Shown here: piece after piece, positions 1-8,856 of the stretch
Layout: every line of letters begins with the position of its first letter
Numbering within the stretch: the stretch's first letter is position 1
Source of the DNA: Thermodesulfobacteriota bacterium
GTDB lineage: Bacteria > Desulfobacterota > Thermodesulfobacteria > Thermodesulfobacteriales > Thermodesulfobacteriaceae
DNA: 64,000 nt
Reading direction: 5' to 3'
NCBI GenBank assembly: GCA_030550555.1
Contig: JAUQPD010000045.1
Coordinates: 1 to 64,000 of the forward strand
Program-made: the position numbers and the translations under genes
The notes under the pieces: model-generated
The model's database searches: none
The model's input: only the letters and a program-made list of their open reading frames with translations
Told to the model about the DNA's origin: nothing

Positions 1-540
1 GTGAAATTGTTGACATATTCGCTCTCCTTTCCTTAGGTTTACCACCCTTACTTCTTCCTCAACTTCAAATCTCAGGGCATATAACTGCTTGCCAAAAGCC
101 TAAAGTTTCTCCCCCTTTCATGATCCAATAGCCTAAGATGTGTTTATAGCCATCAAGGTCTATTCCAAGAGCTGTAAAGACAGAGACCTTTTGCAGGCGA
201 TTCTTCTCTTATTTCAGTGTGATAGGCTTTGGAGTAGCCATTAGCGAGGCAAGCAAGAACGAATTCTTCGTATTCTTTGTTAAATCTTTTCCAGCGATGG
301 GGAGGAGTGCAGGTCTAAAGGAGTGAGCTTAGCGGATGCGAGGGATTTTTAGGTTAAGTTTTCCGTAGTAGGTGTTAAGGGTCCTTGAGTAGAAGCCATT
401 TCCTTGTTCATCTTCGTTTTGAGAGAGGAAGAAGTCTCTTTCTTTAAGCATTAAGAAGTTAAAGATTTCTTCATTTTTTCAACTCACTTAAATGATAGCC
501 TCTAAAGGTGTTAGCGAGATAACCTTGGAGAATAGGGCTT
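1..540 (-). pseudogene. Degenerate mutator/IS256-type transposase, 3' end outside the window
   Basis: No open frame spans this stretch, but the minus strand still encodes consecutive pieces of a mutator-family transposase in shifting frames. About 335-425 reads GFYSRTLNTYYGKLNLKIPR, like the N-terminal block of IS256 transposases. A stop follows, then FRPALL, then after a frameshift HRWKRFNKEYEEFVLACLA (about 240-300). After another shift, about 100-180 reads ALGIDLDGYKHILGYWIM, resembling the start of the catalytic core. At least three frameshifts and several stops make it non-functional. The C-terminal end would lie left of base 1. No terminal inverted repeat was recognised near 540. Family assignment is by remembered motif resemblance. 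Confidence 0.72.
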
Positions 541-577
541 AGTTTACATCACTTTTGCATTTACACTGTAACTAACT

Positions 578-606
578 TTGTTAAAGAATTTGATTGATGG
601 TAAAAT
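578..606 (+). promoter_or_regulatory. Sigma-70-type promoter of ispF
   Basis: The -35 is TTGTTA (578-583), the spacer is 17 bp and the -10 is TAAAAT (601-606). The -10 ends 7 nt before the ATG at 614, so the predicted mRNA start falls on or just before the start codon. This promoter overlaps the upstream extension of the open frame and so argues against a TTG start at 578. Confidence 0.7.
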
Positions 607-613
607 ACAAAAC

Positions 614-1114
614 ATGGAAGGATTTCTTTTTGGATTTGGTTTTGATATACACCCTTTGGTTAGGGGGAGGAGGCTCTTTATTGGTGGGATTGAGATCCCC
701 TCAGAGCTTGGAGCTCTTGGGCACTCTGATGGCGATGCCCTTCTACATGCATTAATTGATGCCTCCCTTTCAGCCTCAGGCCTTCCTGACATCGGCTCTC
801 TTTTTCCAGATACTGACTCAAAATATAAAGATATTCCAAGCACCCACCTTCTTCTTGAGACAAAAAATATTCTCAGGGAATTAGGCATAAACTTTTATCA
901 AGTAGATATAACGTTAATTCTTGATAGCCCGAAACTTTCCCCCTTTTATGGGGAGATAAAAGGGAATTTAGAGAGACTTCTTGAAATCCCAGCTGAGCGT
1001 ATCGGGCTTAAGGCAAGAAGAACAGAAGGCGTTCTTTTTATCCCCGATAGACCAGCAATAATAGCTCTAGCGATGGTAGTTCTAAAGAAAAACTTAAATG
1101 CCCAAGATAGTTGA
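614..1114 (+). CDS. ispF: 2-C-methyl-D-erythritol 2,4-cyclodiphosphate synthase
   Basis: IspF converts CDP-methylerythritol 2-phosphate to the 2,4-cyclodiphosphate with release of CMP in the non-mevalonate isoprenoid pathway, as a cytosolic homotrimer. The 166-residue product has the family's GFDIHPLVRGR start (metal-ligand Asp and His), GHSDGDALLHALIDA, DIGSLFPDTD, the PKLSPF segment and the C-terminal KARRTEGV motif. Length is normal. The frame is open back to a TTG at 578, but that TTG lies in the -35 of a good promoter and the homology begins just after the ATG at 614, so 614 is chosen. No Shine-Dalgarno is present, consistent with a leaderless mRNA. It stands alone between the transposase remnant and the FKBP gene. 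Confidence 0.95.
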   Translation: MEGFLFGFGFDIHPLVRGRRLFIGGIEIPSELGALGHSDGDALLHALIDASLSASGLPDIGSLFPDTDSKYKDIPSTHLLLETKNILRELGINFYQVDITLILDSPKLSPFYGEIKGNLERLLEIPAERIGLKARRTEGVLFIPDRPAIIALAMVVLKKNLNAQDS

Positions 1115-1144
1115 AAAAGGCAAATTAGATGTTACTATTAATCT

Positions 1145-1196
1145 GATAGAGGTCTGAGTTCTTAGAGTCCTATCCTCTAAGTTCTCAACTTCTATC
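1145..1196. repeat. Imperfect inverted repeat between ispF and the FKBP gene
   Basis: The arm beginning GATAGAGGTCTGAGTTCTTAG pairs with most of the arm ending TTCTCAACTTCTATC around a loop of about 7 nt, giving a stem of roughly 20 pairs with a few mismatches. No T-run follows, so a classical intrinsic terminator is unlikely. It could be an RNA-processing or regulatory structure in the leader of the FKBP gene. Confidence 0.45.
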
Positions 1197-1223
1197 AAAA
1201 TCAATCTACAAAGGAGTTTAGAG

Positions 1224-1688
1224 ATGCGTAAAGTTCAGATTGGTGATGTTGTTAGTATTCATTGTGTTGGGCGAATCGCTACTGGCGAGGTCTTTGAAGA
1301 TACTTACCAGAGCGAGCCCTTTGTGTTTCAGGTTGGTTCTCCTGAGATTATTCCTGGGCTTTCTGAGGCAGTGTTAGGCATGACTGAAGGAGAGGAGAGG
1401 GAGGTCATAATTCCCAAGGAAAAGGCCTTTGGAGAGAGAGATGAGAACTTAATTCGCTCTATTCCAAGGGATACAATAAATCTTGATGTAGAACCATCTC
1501 CAGGAATGGTTCTCAATCTTATAGTAGACACACCCCACGGAGAAATGACCTTTCCTGCTCTGGTTGTTGACGTTACTCCAGCTGAAATAATTCTGGATCT
1601 CAATCCACCTCTTGCTGGAGAAGATCTCTATTTTAAGATCAAACTTGTCAAGATTCTTAACGAACCTGAAGAAAGTATTATTATTTAA
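1224..1688 (+). CDS. FKBP-type peptidyl-prolyl cis-trans isomerase, SlyD-like
   Basis: Predicted folding helper that isomerises Xaa-Pro bonds in the cytosol. The 154-residue protein starts with the FKBP strand pattern (GDVVSIHCVGRIATGEVFEDT), then EIIPGLSEAVLGMTEGEE, the usual flap region. An inserted chaperone (IF) domain of about 50 residues (about 70-125) follows before the closing strand (DLYFKIKLVKI), as in SlyD. It lacks the His/Cys-rich C-terminal tail of enterobacterial SlyD, so nickel delivery is unlikely. An AAAGGAG ribosome-binding site precedes the ATG. A strong hairpin terminator follows the stop. Confidence 0.88.
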   Translation: MRKVQIGDVVSIHCVGRIATGEVFEDTYQSEPFVFQVGSPEIIPGLSEAVLGMTEGEEREVIIPKEKAFGERDENLIRSIPRDTINLDVEPSPGMVLNLIVDTPHGEMTFPALVVDVTPAEIILDLNPPLAGEDLYFKIKLVKILNEPEESIII

Positions 1689-1699
1689 CGCAGGATGAT

Positions 1700-1730
1700 C
1701 TACCCCTCCTTGAGGGAGGGGTAGTTATTT
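1700..1730 (+). terminator. Rho-independent terminator after the FKBP gene
   Basis: A perfect 10-bp GC-rich stem, CTACCCCTCC with GGAGGGGTAG, closes a 5-nt loop (1710-1714) and is followed by TTATTT. It lies between convergent genes and may also slow transcription arriving on the minus strand, though the T-run is only on the plus side. Confidence 0.85.
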
Positions 1731-1739
1731 ACAATGTTA

Positions 1740-2930
1740 CTATCTCATTGGGAAGAGTTCTGCTCCTGGGAGCGGAGCAACTGGTGCAGTAAGAAGCATT
1801 TCTCCATTTTTTATCCAGTTTTTAAGTATATTCGCTATTTCTCTTGACTTGATTATACTTGTTAGGGGGACAGTGGGAACCTCTTTTCCGAGTATTCTTA
1901 TTTTTCCGCTTTTTAATTCAGCATAACTTACAATGCCGTAGTTTCTTTTAATACCGTTTGGATAGTCATGGGAATAGTCAACAACTTGAGCAAAGAGGTC
2001 TTCATCGGACAGTCCAGCCCATTCAGCAACCTGTTCGTTTAGGATAGGAATAGGAATTCCAAGACCGACTGCAAGCGAACAGCCATATCCTAAATGACTG
2101 GTTCCAATAAGCCATTCAGGTTTCATCTCTTTTAGATTACCTATGACCATAAGAGTTGCAGAGGGTTGAATAGGAACTCCCTTGGGTGTCCGTTTGACAT
2201 CCATTTTGTGTTGTGTTCCTGCCCAAATTACATATCCTTTGGCTCCTCCCAAGAAGATTCTCGTGCCAATTCCAATGGTTTTCAAGAAGGGATCTTTAAG
2301 TAAGGGTGATAAACACCCTGCGGTTGCGTAGTTGGCATTTCCTACGTTTGGTCTAAGAATTCCCATATAGGTGTAGAGGATTTTGTCGGAGAGATTTATA
2401 GCGACATTATAGTTTTGATAGGAGTTTCTGGGATTGCAGAGTACAGCATTAACAAGATCGTGAATGGTGATTTCCATTTCGAGATATTTTCTGGGATAGC
2501 AGTGGGTGCCATAGGCCTTTGCACGAAGAAGGACCTTTTTACCAGCAACAAGGTCATGAATAACGTGCCCTCCACCGTAGAGAAACTGTCCAGGAAAGAC
2601 CTTATTCAAGGGATCGTCCTCTCGGGGCTCAGTTGCACCGAGGTAGATGTCGACAGCTGCGAGCCCTGCATAGGCAGGAACATCATTTAACCATACTCTA
2701 TGGGCCTTTATTGTAGGCACTGTGTGCCCAAAATTTATGAATGCTCCTGAAGAACACATGGGTGAAAAAGTGCCAGTTGTGACGACATCTACTTCTTTGG
2801 CAGCCTGAACTGGACCTACTTCCTTTACCAATTTTGAGAACTCCTCTGCGGTCAAGACAACAACTTCTCCTTTTTCTATTTTTTTGTTAATCTCATCTAT
2901 TGTCCTTTTTACTTTGAATTCTTCGACCAT
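1740..2930 (-). CDS. L-aspartate semialdehyde sulfurtransferase (HcyBio/DUF39 family)
   Basis: Members of this family, studied in methanogens (MA1821) and implicated in sulfate reducers, transfer sulfur to aspartate semialdehyde to make homocysteine without O-acylhomoserine. The 396-residue protein shows the family blocks TTGTFSPMCSSGAFINFGH, KVFPGQFLYGGGHVI and GTHCYPRK. C59 and C144 are by position the counterparts of the two functional cysteines described in MA1821 (inferred alignment). In methanogens DUF39 can be fused to CBS domains; here a CBS-pair protein is encoded directly upstream, 29 nt away on the same strand. It is the last gene of the minus-strand run. In a sulfide-producing cell this gives direct sulfide assimilation into methionine. 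Confidence 0.85.
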   Translation of the reverse strand: MVEEFKVKRTIDEINKKIEKGEVVVLTAEEFSKLVKEVGPVQAAKEVDVVTTGTFSPMCSSGAFINFGHTVPTIKAHRVWLNDVPAYAGLAAVDIYLGATEPREDDPLNKVFPGQFLYGGGHVIHDLVAGKKVLLRAKAYGTHCYPRKYLEMEITIHDLVNAVLCNPRNSYQNYNVAINLSDKILYTYMGILRPNVGNANYATAGCLSPLLKDPFLKTIGIGTRIFLGGAKGYVIWAGTQHKMDVKRTPKGVPIQPSATLMVIGNLKEMKPEWLIGTSHLGYGCSLAVGLGIPIPILNEQVAEWAGLSDEDLFAQVVDYSHDYPNGIKRNYGIVSYAELKSGKIRILGKEVPTVPLTSIIKSREIANILKNWIKNGEMLLTAPVAPLPGAELFPMR

Positions 2931-2959
2931 TTTATTTCCTCCTCACCTATTTTTGATCT

Positions 2960-3553
2960 CTATTCAATAATTGAAGTAACCTTGTGCCCCTGAGCTTCAA
3001 GCCTTGAAGCAAGCCCCTCAAGAGGCATCTTCTCAAGCCTTATAAAATAGACTTTCTCCCCTTCAAGGGTTATATCCATACCAATTGAAATAATTTTTCC
3101 CCCACTTCTTTTAATCTCCTCAAGCACTGCATCTAAGTTATCTTCTGCAGGCACAACGTCAAGTCTTGATGAAGCCTTTAAAAGTCCCATCAATTCAATA
3201 AATGCTTCCAGTATGTCTGTTACCGTAATTATGCCCACAAGTTTTCCCTGAGATACTACTGGTAATCCACCGATTTTGTATCTGTAAATGAGGCTTGCAG
3301 CTTCATCTATTGAGCTTTCAGGATCAATTACAATAGGATTGAGGATCATGACCTCACGAATGGGTAATTTTTGGTGTTCAGGAGAAAGATAGGGGCGGAG
3401 ACTGCTCTCGGTTACAAGTCCTTTCAACTGGTCGCCTTCAACTACTGGTAAATGCCTTATAGAGTGCATCTTCATCAACTGAAGAGCGTCTTCAACCGTC
3501 TTTTCTGGAGTTATAGTAATTACCTCACGGATCATCCAGTTCTTAACCTTCAT
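2960..3553 (-). CDS. CBS-domain-pair protein with C-terminal ACT-like region
   Basis: The 197-residue protein has two CBS motifs: VKNWMIREVITITPEKTVE to about residue 55, and IREVMILNPIVIDPESS to about residue 120 with the closing GIITVTDILEAF. A C-terminal part of about 70 residues (RLDVVPAEDNLDAVLEEI to the end) resembles the ACT-like ends of AcuB-type proteins. CBS pairs usually bind adenosyl ligands such as AMP, ATP or SAM and regulate partners. The adjacent HcyBio gene makes it a candidate regulatory subunit for homocysteine synthesis (inference). The ATG at 3553 is chosen because GGGAGG lies 10 nt upstream; the frame extends six codons further to a TTG. Confidence 0.82.
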   Translation of the reverse strand: MKVKNWMIREVITITPEKTVEDALQLMKMHSIRHLPVVEGDQLKGLVTESSLRPYLSPEHQKLPIREVMILNPIVIDPESSIDEAASLIYRYKIGGLPVVSQGKLVGIITVTDILEAFIELMGLLKASSRLDVVPAEDNLDAVLEEIKRSGGKIISIGMDITLEGEKVYFIRLEKMPLEGLASRLEAQGHKVTSIIE

Positions 3554-3591
3554 TAGAGACTGACCTCCCAAACTTTCGTAGATAGTTTAGA

Positions 3592-6500
3592 CTATACCAC
3601 AACTTTAGAGGATGCAAGAGATTCTTGCAAATACTCTTTCAAGGCTATAGCAGTTGGAGTAGATTGGAGGAGAAATTCATTTATAGGACCTTCATAGAGG
3701 AGATAGCCCCCTCCTTCACCACCTTCTGGACCAAGTTCTATAACCCAATCTGCCCATTTGATGATCTCTAAATTGTGCTCAATTACAACTACTGTGTGAC
3801 CTCTGTCAATTAACTCCTGGAGAACATTTACTAACTTTTCTACATCTAAAATGTGAAGACCTGTTGAGGGCTCATCTAAGAGATAGAGATTTTCTCCATA
3901 GGAACTCTTACCAAGTTCCTTTGCAAGTTTGATTCTTTGAGCCTCTCCACCAGAGAGAGTTGGACTTGGTTGCCCAAGAGCTAAGTAATCAAGTCCTATT
4001 TTACAGGGAAGCTCTAATTTTTGTTTAATTGAGGGATAGTTTTTAAAAAACTCAACCGCCTCTCCAAAGTCCATCTCTAAGACGTCTGCTATGGACTTCC
4101 CCTTAAGAGTAACCTCTAAAATGGATGAATTATATCTTTTACCCTGGCAATATTCGCAAGTTTGGTAAACTGAAGGTAAAAATTTGATTTCAATCTTTAT
4201 TTTTCCCTGGCCCTTACAGAAGGGGCATTGGCCTTGTTCTGTATTGAAGGAAAAGTGCCCTTCCTGAAAACCTCTTTCTTGAGCAAGTCTAGTCTGGGCA
4301 AAGGCCTTTCTAATCTCACTAAAGACCTGAATGTAGGTGGCAGGAACTGAGCGTGGGGTGTTGCCAATAGGTGAGTGATCTACAAAGTAAACCGCCTTAA
4401 AGAAATTATAGCCTTCTATGAAGTCTACACCAATAAAAGAAGCCTCTCCTTTTTTGCCTTTGCTTCCCAAAAGATTGAGAAGATTTTTGTAGATTACTTC
4501 TTCAACTAAGGTCGATTTACCAGAACCTGACACTCCGACAACACAAGTGAGAGCTCCAATAGGGATGCGAATATGGAGATTTTTTAAATTTCTCTGTTTA
4601 GCACCTGATATAATTAAGAAGTTTTCTGCTTTTCTGAGTCTACTTTTTAGCTTCTTTCTAGAGGAATCCCGCAAAGTAGCTCCTGTAGGTGAATCCTTCT
4701 CTTTCAAAAGTTTGCCAATTTCTCCTGAAAAGATCACAAATCCACCTTTTTTGCCACCTCCTGGGCCAAGCTCAACCACGTAGTCGCTATTTCTTATTAT
4801 CATTTCGTCGTGTTCTACAACAACGATGGTATTTCCCTTGTCTCTAAGGGCTTTAAGGACGTTTAGAAGCTTTTCGGTATCCTTTGGATGAAGTCCAATT
4901 GTAGGTTCATCAAGAATGTACGCTACACCAGTCAAATTACTGCCTATTTCAGCGGATATTCTCACTCGCTTTGCTTCTCCTGCGGACAAAGTATCTGCTG
5001 AGCGCGAAAGAGTGAGATAGGAGAGTCCAAGATCGCATAAATACTCAAGACGTTTAATGATTTCAGGAAGAAGAGTTTCTGCAAAGAGTTTCTCTCTGCC
5101 CTCCAATTGAAGACCTTGGAGAAACTTCAGAGCTCTATTGATAGGTAAATTACAAAGTTCAGGTAAAGAGAGATTGTTTACTTTGTAATAAAAAACCTCT
5201 TTACGGTAGCGAGTTCCCTTGCAACTAGGACAGATTGAATCTTGGACTTTGCCGAGGCCTTCACAGGTAGGGCAAGCTCCTACTTTTGTGTTAAAGGCAA
5301 AGAGAAGAGGGTCTGGTTCTGGTAGGCTAATTCCGCAGTCAGGACAAAGCCTCTTTTCACTCAGATAAAGCTCTCTATCCGCTGTTTTCAGAATTACAGA
5401 GCCTTTTCCCTCCTTTAATGCCCTCTCAAAAAGGGCAAGATAGCCCTTTAGGGAACTTACCTTACCGAGGATTAGATCTATTGAGTGCTCGCGATAGCGG
5501 GAAAGGTTGGGTATGGGTGGCAATGTCTCTAATTTTCCATCAATTCTAACGGAATGAAATCCTCTTCTTAGAAGGCTTTCAAAGAGAGGTCTATAGTGCC
5601 CTTTTCTGTGACGCACAAGGGGAGCGAGGATTTCCACTTCTCCTTTGAGATTTTCCCAGAAGTCTTTTGCAAGCTCAAGCAGGTCTTCCCGGGATCTCCG
5701 AGTTAACTCTTTTCCGCACTTTGGACAATAACATTGACTAATCCGCGCATATAGGAGACGTAAATAGGGCAAGATCTCTGTAAGAGTGCCTACTGTGGAA
5801 CGGGGTGACAGTTCTCCTGACCTCTGCTCAAGGGCAACAGTTGGAGGAAGACCTGTTATGTCATCAAAATCAATTTCTTCATGAAATTTAAAGAATTGTC
5901 TGAGATAGGCTGGAAGGGTCTCTAAAAAACGCCGTTGGCCCTCAGTATAGAGAATATCAAAAGCAAGAGTTGATTTTCCAGACCCAGAAACACCAGTAAT
6001 GACGATCAGCTTCTCTCTTGGGAGGTCAAGGTCTATATTTTTGAGATTGTGATGTCTTAGCCCACGCAAACGAATAATCTTATCCTCTTCTGGATAAAAT
6101 TGATCTGCCGATTCTTTGAGAGTATGGCCTTGAAGATATTCCTTTAGATAACTTCCTGTGATATGAGATTTCTCAAGAAACTCTCCAAGGGGGCCCTCAT
6201 AGAGAAGATATCCCCCTCTTTCTCCTCCCTCAGGTCCAAACTCAAGAATCCAATCCGCAGAGAGCATAACCTCAGGGTGATGCTCCACAATAATTACAGT
6301 ATGCCCCTTCTCCCTAAGAAGCCAAAGAGCCCTAATTAGTTTTTCAATATCTTTCAAATGGAGCCCAACAGTAGGTTCATCCAATAGGACTATTGCCCTT
6401 TCTGAACGAATTTGTGACAATACTTCGGCAATTTTTAATCTCTGAGCTTCTCCTCCAGAGAGAGTAGAGAGGGGTTGCCCGAGGCGGAGATAGCCAAGCC

Positions 6501-8850
6501 CAAGCTCCTTCAAATTATCAAGTATTCTTCTGATCTCACGATGATTTCCAAAAAAGGAGAGAGCCTCATTGACCGTAAGATCCAAAATTTCGGCAATGTT
6601 CTTCTCTCTCCAACGTATCTCTAAGACTTCTTCCTTAAATCTTTTTCCCTTACAAACTTCACAGGGGATGGTCAAATCTGAAAGAAACTGCATCTCCACT
6701 ATCTCATAACCAAGACCCTTACAGGCAGGACATTGAGAGGCTTCGGAGTTGAAAGAGAAGTAGCTCTCTGAAAGCCCGAGATTTTTAGCATCATCAGTGC
6801 TTGCAAGGAGTTTTCTGATGTAGGGATAGATTCCTGTAAAAGTAGCCACAACAGAGCGAGGGGAGCGGGCAAGAGGTTCTTGAGTAAGATACAGAACTTG
6901 GTGGTCTCTAAGGGGACCTTCAATTTTTTCCGCAAAATCAGGATTTCTACCTTCAATAACAGCAAGCAGTCCCTTGTATAAGACCTCCTCAAGGAAGGTG
7001 GACTTCCCAGAGCCCGAAACACCACAAATTACGGTTATAGCTCCAAGCGGAATCCGAGCTGAAACATCCTTTAGATTAAATCGCCTCGCTCTTCTTATGT
7101 GAAGAAACTCCTTAAAATTGCAGTATTGCTTAGGAGGGTCTCTTACTTCTTTTAATGCTCTTAGAGCTTCCCCAGTTGGAGTATCTTTGAGAAGTATCTC
7201 CTTAGGTGGGCCAGCATGAAGGAGATATCCTCCCTCTTCTCCACCCTTTGGACCAAGATCAACCAAAAAATCTGCTTTCAAGATAACTTCTGGATCGTGT
7301 TCCACAACAATAGCAGTATTATTTTTAGAGACGAGTTGATGGAGAAAATCTAAGACCTTTCCTGTGTCACGTGGATGAAGACCTGTTGTTGGTTCATCAA
7401 GGATATAAAGGGTCTCAACTAAGTTAGAAGAGAGGGCTCGAGTAAGGAGACACCTACTAATTTCTCCTCCTGATAAAGTCTTACTTGGTCGATTCAAAGT
7501 TAAATAACTTAGGCCAACACCTTCAAGATATTTAAGCCTTCTCAGAATTTCTTGTCCAAGCTTTTGCCCAACCGATATGTGGGCATCTTTGAGATATTCT
7601 TCCATAAACTTTCGAGCCCGTTCCACTTCCAACTGATAAAATTCTCCTATGTTTAAGTGTTTTACCTTGAAGTATAGGGCCTTTGGATTGAAACGAGTTC
7701 CCCCACAGGTGGGACAAGGCATCTCACGTCTAAGCTTAGCAAGAAGAATACGGAAATGGGCCTTGTATCTATGAGCTTCAAGCCACTCAATTACCTCTTT
7801 AAAACCATACCATTTACCATCTCCCTCAAAAATGGCCCTCTTTATATCTTCTGGATAATCCTTGAAGGGGATTTCAAGGCTTACACCCCGTCCCCGTAGA
7901 TAGTCAAAGAGGTCCATTTTCACTTCAAACATAGCGGGATAGTCAAGAAGCGGAATTGCCCCTTTGAGAAGGCTTTTTTCAGGGTTTTTTACAAGGGCAT
8001 CGAGATCTACAACTAACAAATTTCCAAAGCCCTTACATTCTGGACAGGCCCCCTGAGATGTATTGAATGAGAATAGGGCAGGTGTTTTAGGGGGAACCTT
8101 AAATCCACACCGAGGACATTCCTCTCTGTTTATGTAGACCCGCTCCTTTCCATATAGAGACTTCACCCGCAATTCTTCACTCATGCTTAGGGCTTGTTCA
8201 ACAGAGGAGAGAAGTTCTGAAAAGGTATCTTCTCTGACCTTTAAGCGATGCAGGAGAATCTCAAGTTCCTCAACCTGTGGAAGCTCCTCCACTTCATCAA
8301 TCTCACAGACCTTCCCACCAATAACTACTCTACTAAAACCTGAGGCTAATAGGCCTTCTCTTAAGTAGTGAATGTCCTCAGTCACCCTCTGGGGAACTAA
8401 AAGATAAATTAGTTGATCGTAAAACTCCATGAGGATGTCTCTGGCAACGATCTGGGCATCAAATGGGGCAATCTTTAAGTTACACATGGGACAAAGGGGC
8501 TCGGCAATGTGGTAAAAAAACATTTTTACAAAGTGGCTAAGCTCAGTCAGAGTTGCCACCGTTGAACGAGATGTCTTTACAAAATTCCCCTGAGGGAAAG
8601 CAAGGGCAGGAGGAATATTACGCAGATCCCTAACTTGAGGTTTAGGGAGTCGCTCAAAAAATTGTCTTACATAGGAGGAAAAAGTTTCGAGATATCGTCT
8701 GCTTCCCTCTGCATAGAGGGTGTCAAAAACGAGGCTTGATTTACCAGCTCCTGAAACGCCAGTGACTACAATTAGACGATAAAAGGGTAGAAATAGGTTA
8801 AAGCCCTTTAAGTTGTTCTGGCGGACAGAGTAAAGCTCTATCGCCCGCAA
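3592..8850 (-). CDS. uvrA: Double-length UvrA excinuclease subunit (tandem UvrA-UvrA fusion)
   Basis: UvrA scans DNA for bulky lesions and loads UvrB in nucleotide excision repair. Ordinary UvrA is about 940 residues with two ABC ATPase modules; this one is 1752 residues with four. Walker A motifs start at about residues 31 (GVSGAGKS), 610, 953 and 1439 (all GVSGSGKS). The signature motifs in order are LSGGE, LSGGE, LSAGE and LSGGE, each followed by LLDEP or ILDEP Walker B. Zinc-type CxxC pairs recur in both halves. Half two begins near residue 920. It is about 90 residues shorter between its first two Walker motifs because the stretch between CPTCEGLG and CPSCKGTRY is reduced to a few residues. 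Tandem UvrA proteins are known in Chlamydiae. It probably acts as a pseudo-dimer. The start is TTG, 6 nt after the dksA-like stop, without a clear Shine-Dalgarno. Confidence 0.93.
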   Translation of the reverse strand: MRAIELYSVRQNNLKGFNLFLPFYRLIVVTGVSGAGKSSLVFDTLYAEGSRRYLETFSSYVRQFFERLPKPQVRDLRNIPPALAFPQGNFVKTSRSTVATLTELSHFVKMFFYHIAEPLCPMCNLKIAPFDAQIVARDILMEFYDQLIYLLVPQRVTEDIHYLREGLLASGFSRVVIGGKVCEIDEVEELPQVEELEILLHRLKVREDTFSELLSSVEQALSMSEELRVKSLYGKERVYINREECPRCGFKVPPKTPALFSFNTSQGACPECKGFGNLLVVDLDALVKNPEKSLLKGAIPLLDYPAMFEVKMDLFDYLRGRGVSLEIPFKDYPEDIKRAIFEGDGKWYGFKEVIEWLEAHRYKAHFRILLAKLRREMPCPTCGGTRFNPKALYFKVKHLNIGEFYQLEVERARKFMEEYLKDAHISVGQKLGQEILRRLKYLEGVGLSYLTLNRPSKTLSGGEISRCLLTRALSSNLVETLYILDEPTTGLHPRDTGKVLDFLHQLVSKNNTAIVVEHDPEVILKADFLVDLGPKGGEEGGYLLHAGPPKEILLKDTPTGEALRALKEVRDPPKQYCNFKEFLHIRRARRFNLKDVSARIPLGAITVICGVSGSGKSTFLEEVLYKGLLAVIEGRNPDFAEKIEGPLRDHQVLYLTQEPLARSPRSVVATFTGIYPYIRKLLASTDDAKNLGLSESYFSFNSEASQCPACKGLGYEIVEMQFLSDLTIPCEVCKGKRFKEEVLEIRWREKNIAEILDLTVNEALSFFGNHREIRRILDNLKELGLGYLRLGQPLSTLSGGEAQRLKIAEVLSQIRSERAIVLLDEPTVGLHLKDIEKLIRALWLLREKGHTVIIVEHHPEVMLSADWILEFGPEGGERGGYLLYEGPLGEFLEKSHITGSYLKEYLQGHTLKESADQFYPEEDKIIRLRGLRHHNLKNIDLDLPREKLIVITGVSGSGKSTLAFDILYTEGQRRFLETLPAYLRQFFKFHEEIDFDDITGLPPTVALEQRSGELSPRSTVGTLTEILPYLRLLYARISQCYCPKCGKELTRRSREDLLELAKDFWENLKGEVEILAPLVRHRKGHYRPLFESLLRRGFHSVRIDGKLETLPPIPNLSRYREHSIDLILGKVSSLKGYLALFERALKEGKGSVILKTADRELYLSEKRLCPDCGISLPEPDPLLFAFNTKVGACPTCEGLGKVQDSICPSCKGTRYRKEVFYYKVNNLSLPELCNLPINRALKFLQGLQLEGREKLFAETLLPEIIKRLEYLCDLGLSYLTLSRSADTLSAGEAKRVRISAEIGSNLTGVAYILDEPTIGLHPKDTEKLLNVLKALRDKGNTIVVVEHDEMIIRNSDYVVELGPGGGKKGGFVIFSGEIGKLLKEKDSPTGATLRDSSRKKLKSRLRKAENFLIISGAKQRNLKNLHIRIPIGALTCVVGVSGSGKSTLVEEVIYKNLLNLLGSKGKKGEASFIGVDFIEGYNFFKAVYFVDHSPIGNTPRSVPATYIQVFSEIRKAFAQTRLAQERGFQEGHFSFNTEQGQCPFCKGQGKIKIEIKFLPSVYQTCEYCQGKRYNSSILEVTLKGKSIADVLEMDFGEAVEFFKNYPSIKQKLELPCKIGLDYLALGQPSPTLSGGEAQRIKLAKELGKSSYGENLYLLDEPSTGLHILDVEKLVNVLQELIDRGHTVVVIEHNLEIIKWADWVIELGPEGGEGGGYLLYEGPINEFLLQSTPTAIALKEYLQESLASSKVVV

Positions 8851-8856
8851 GGGTCA

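Noticed and set aside
578..613. Upstream extension of ispF from a TTG
   Set aside because: The TTG forms part of the -35 and the segment contains the whole promoter; homology starts at 614.
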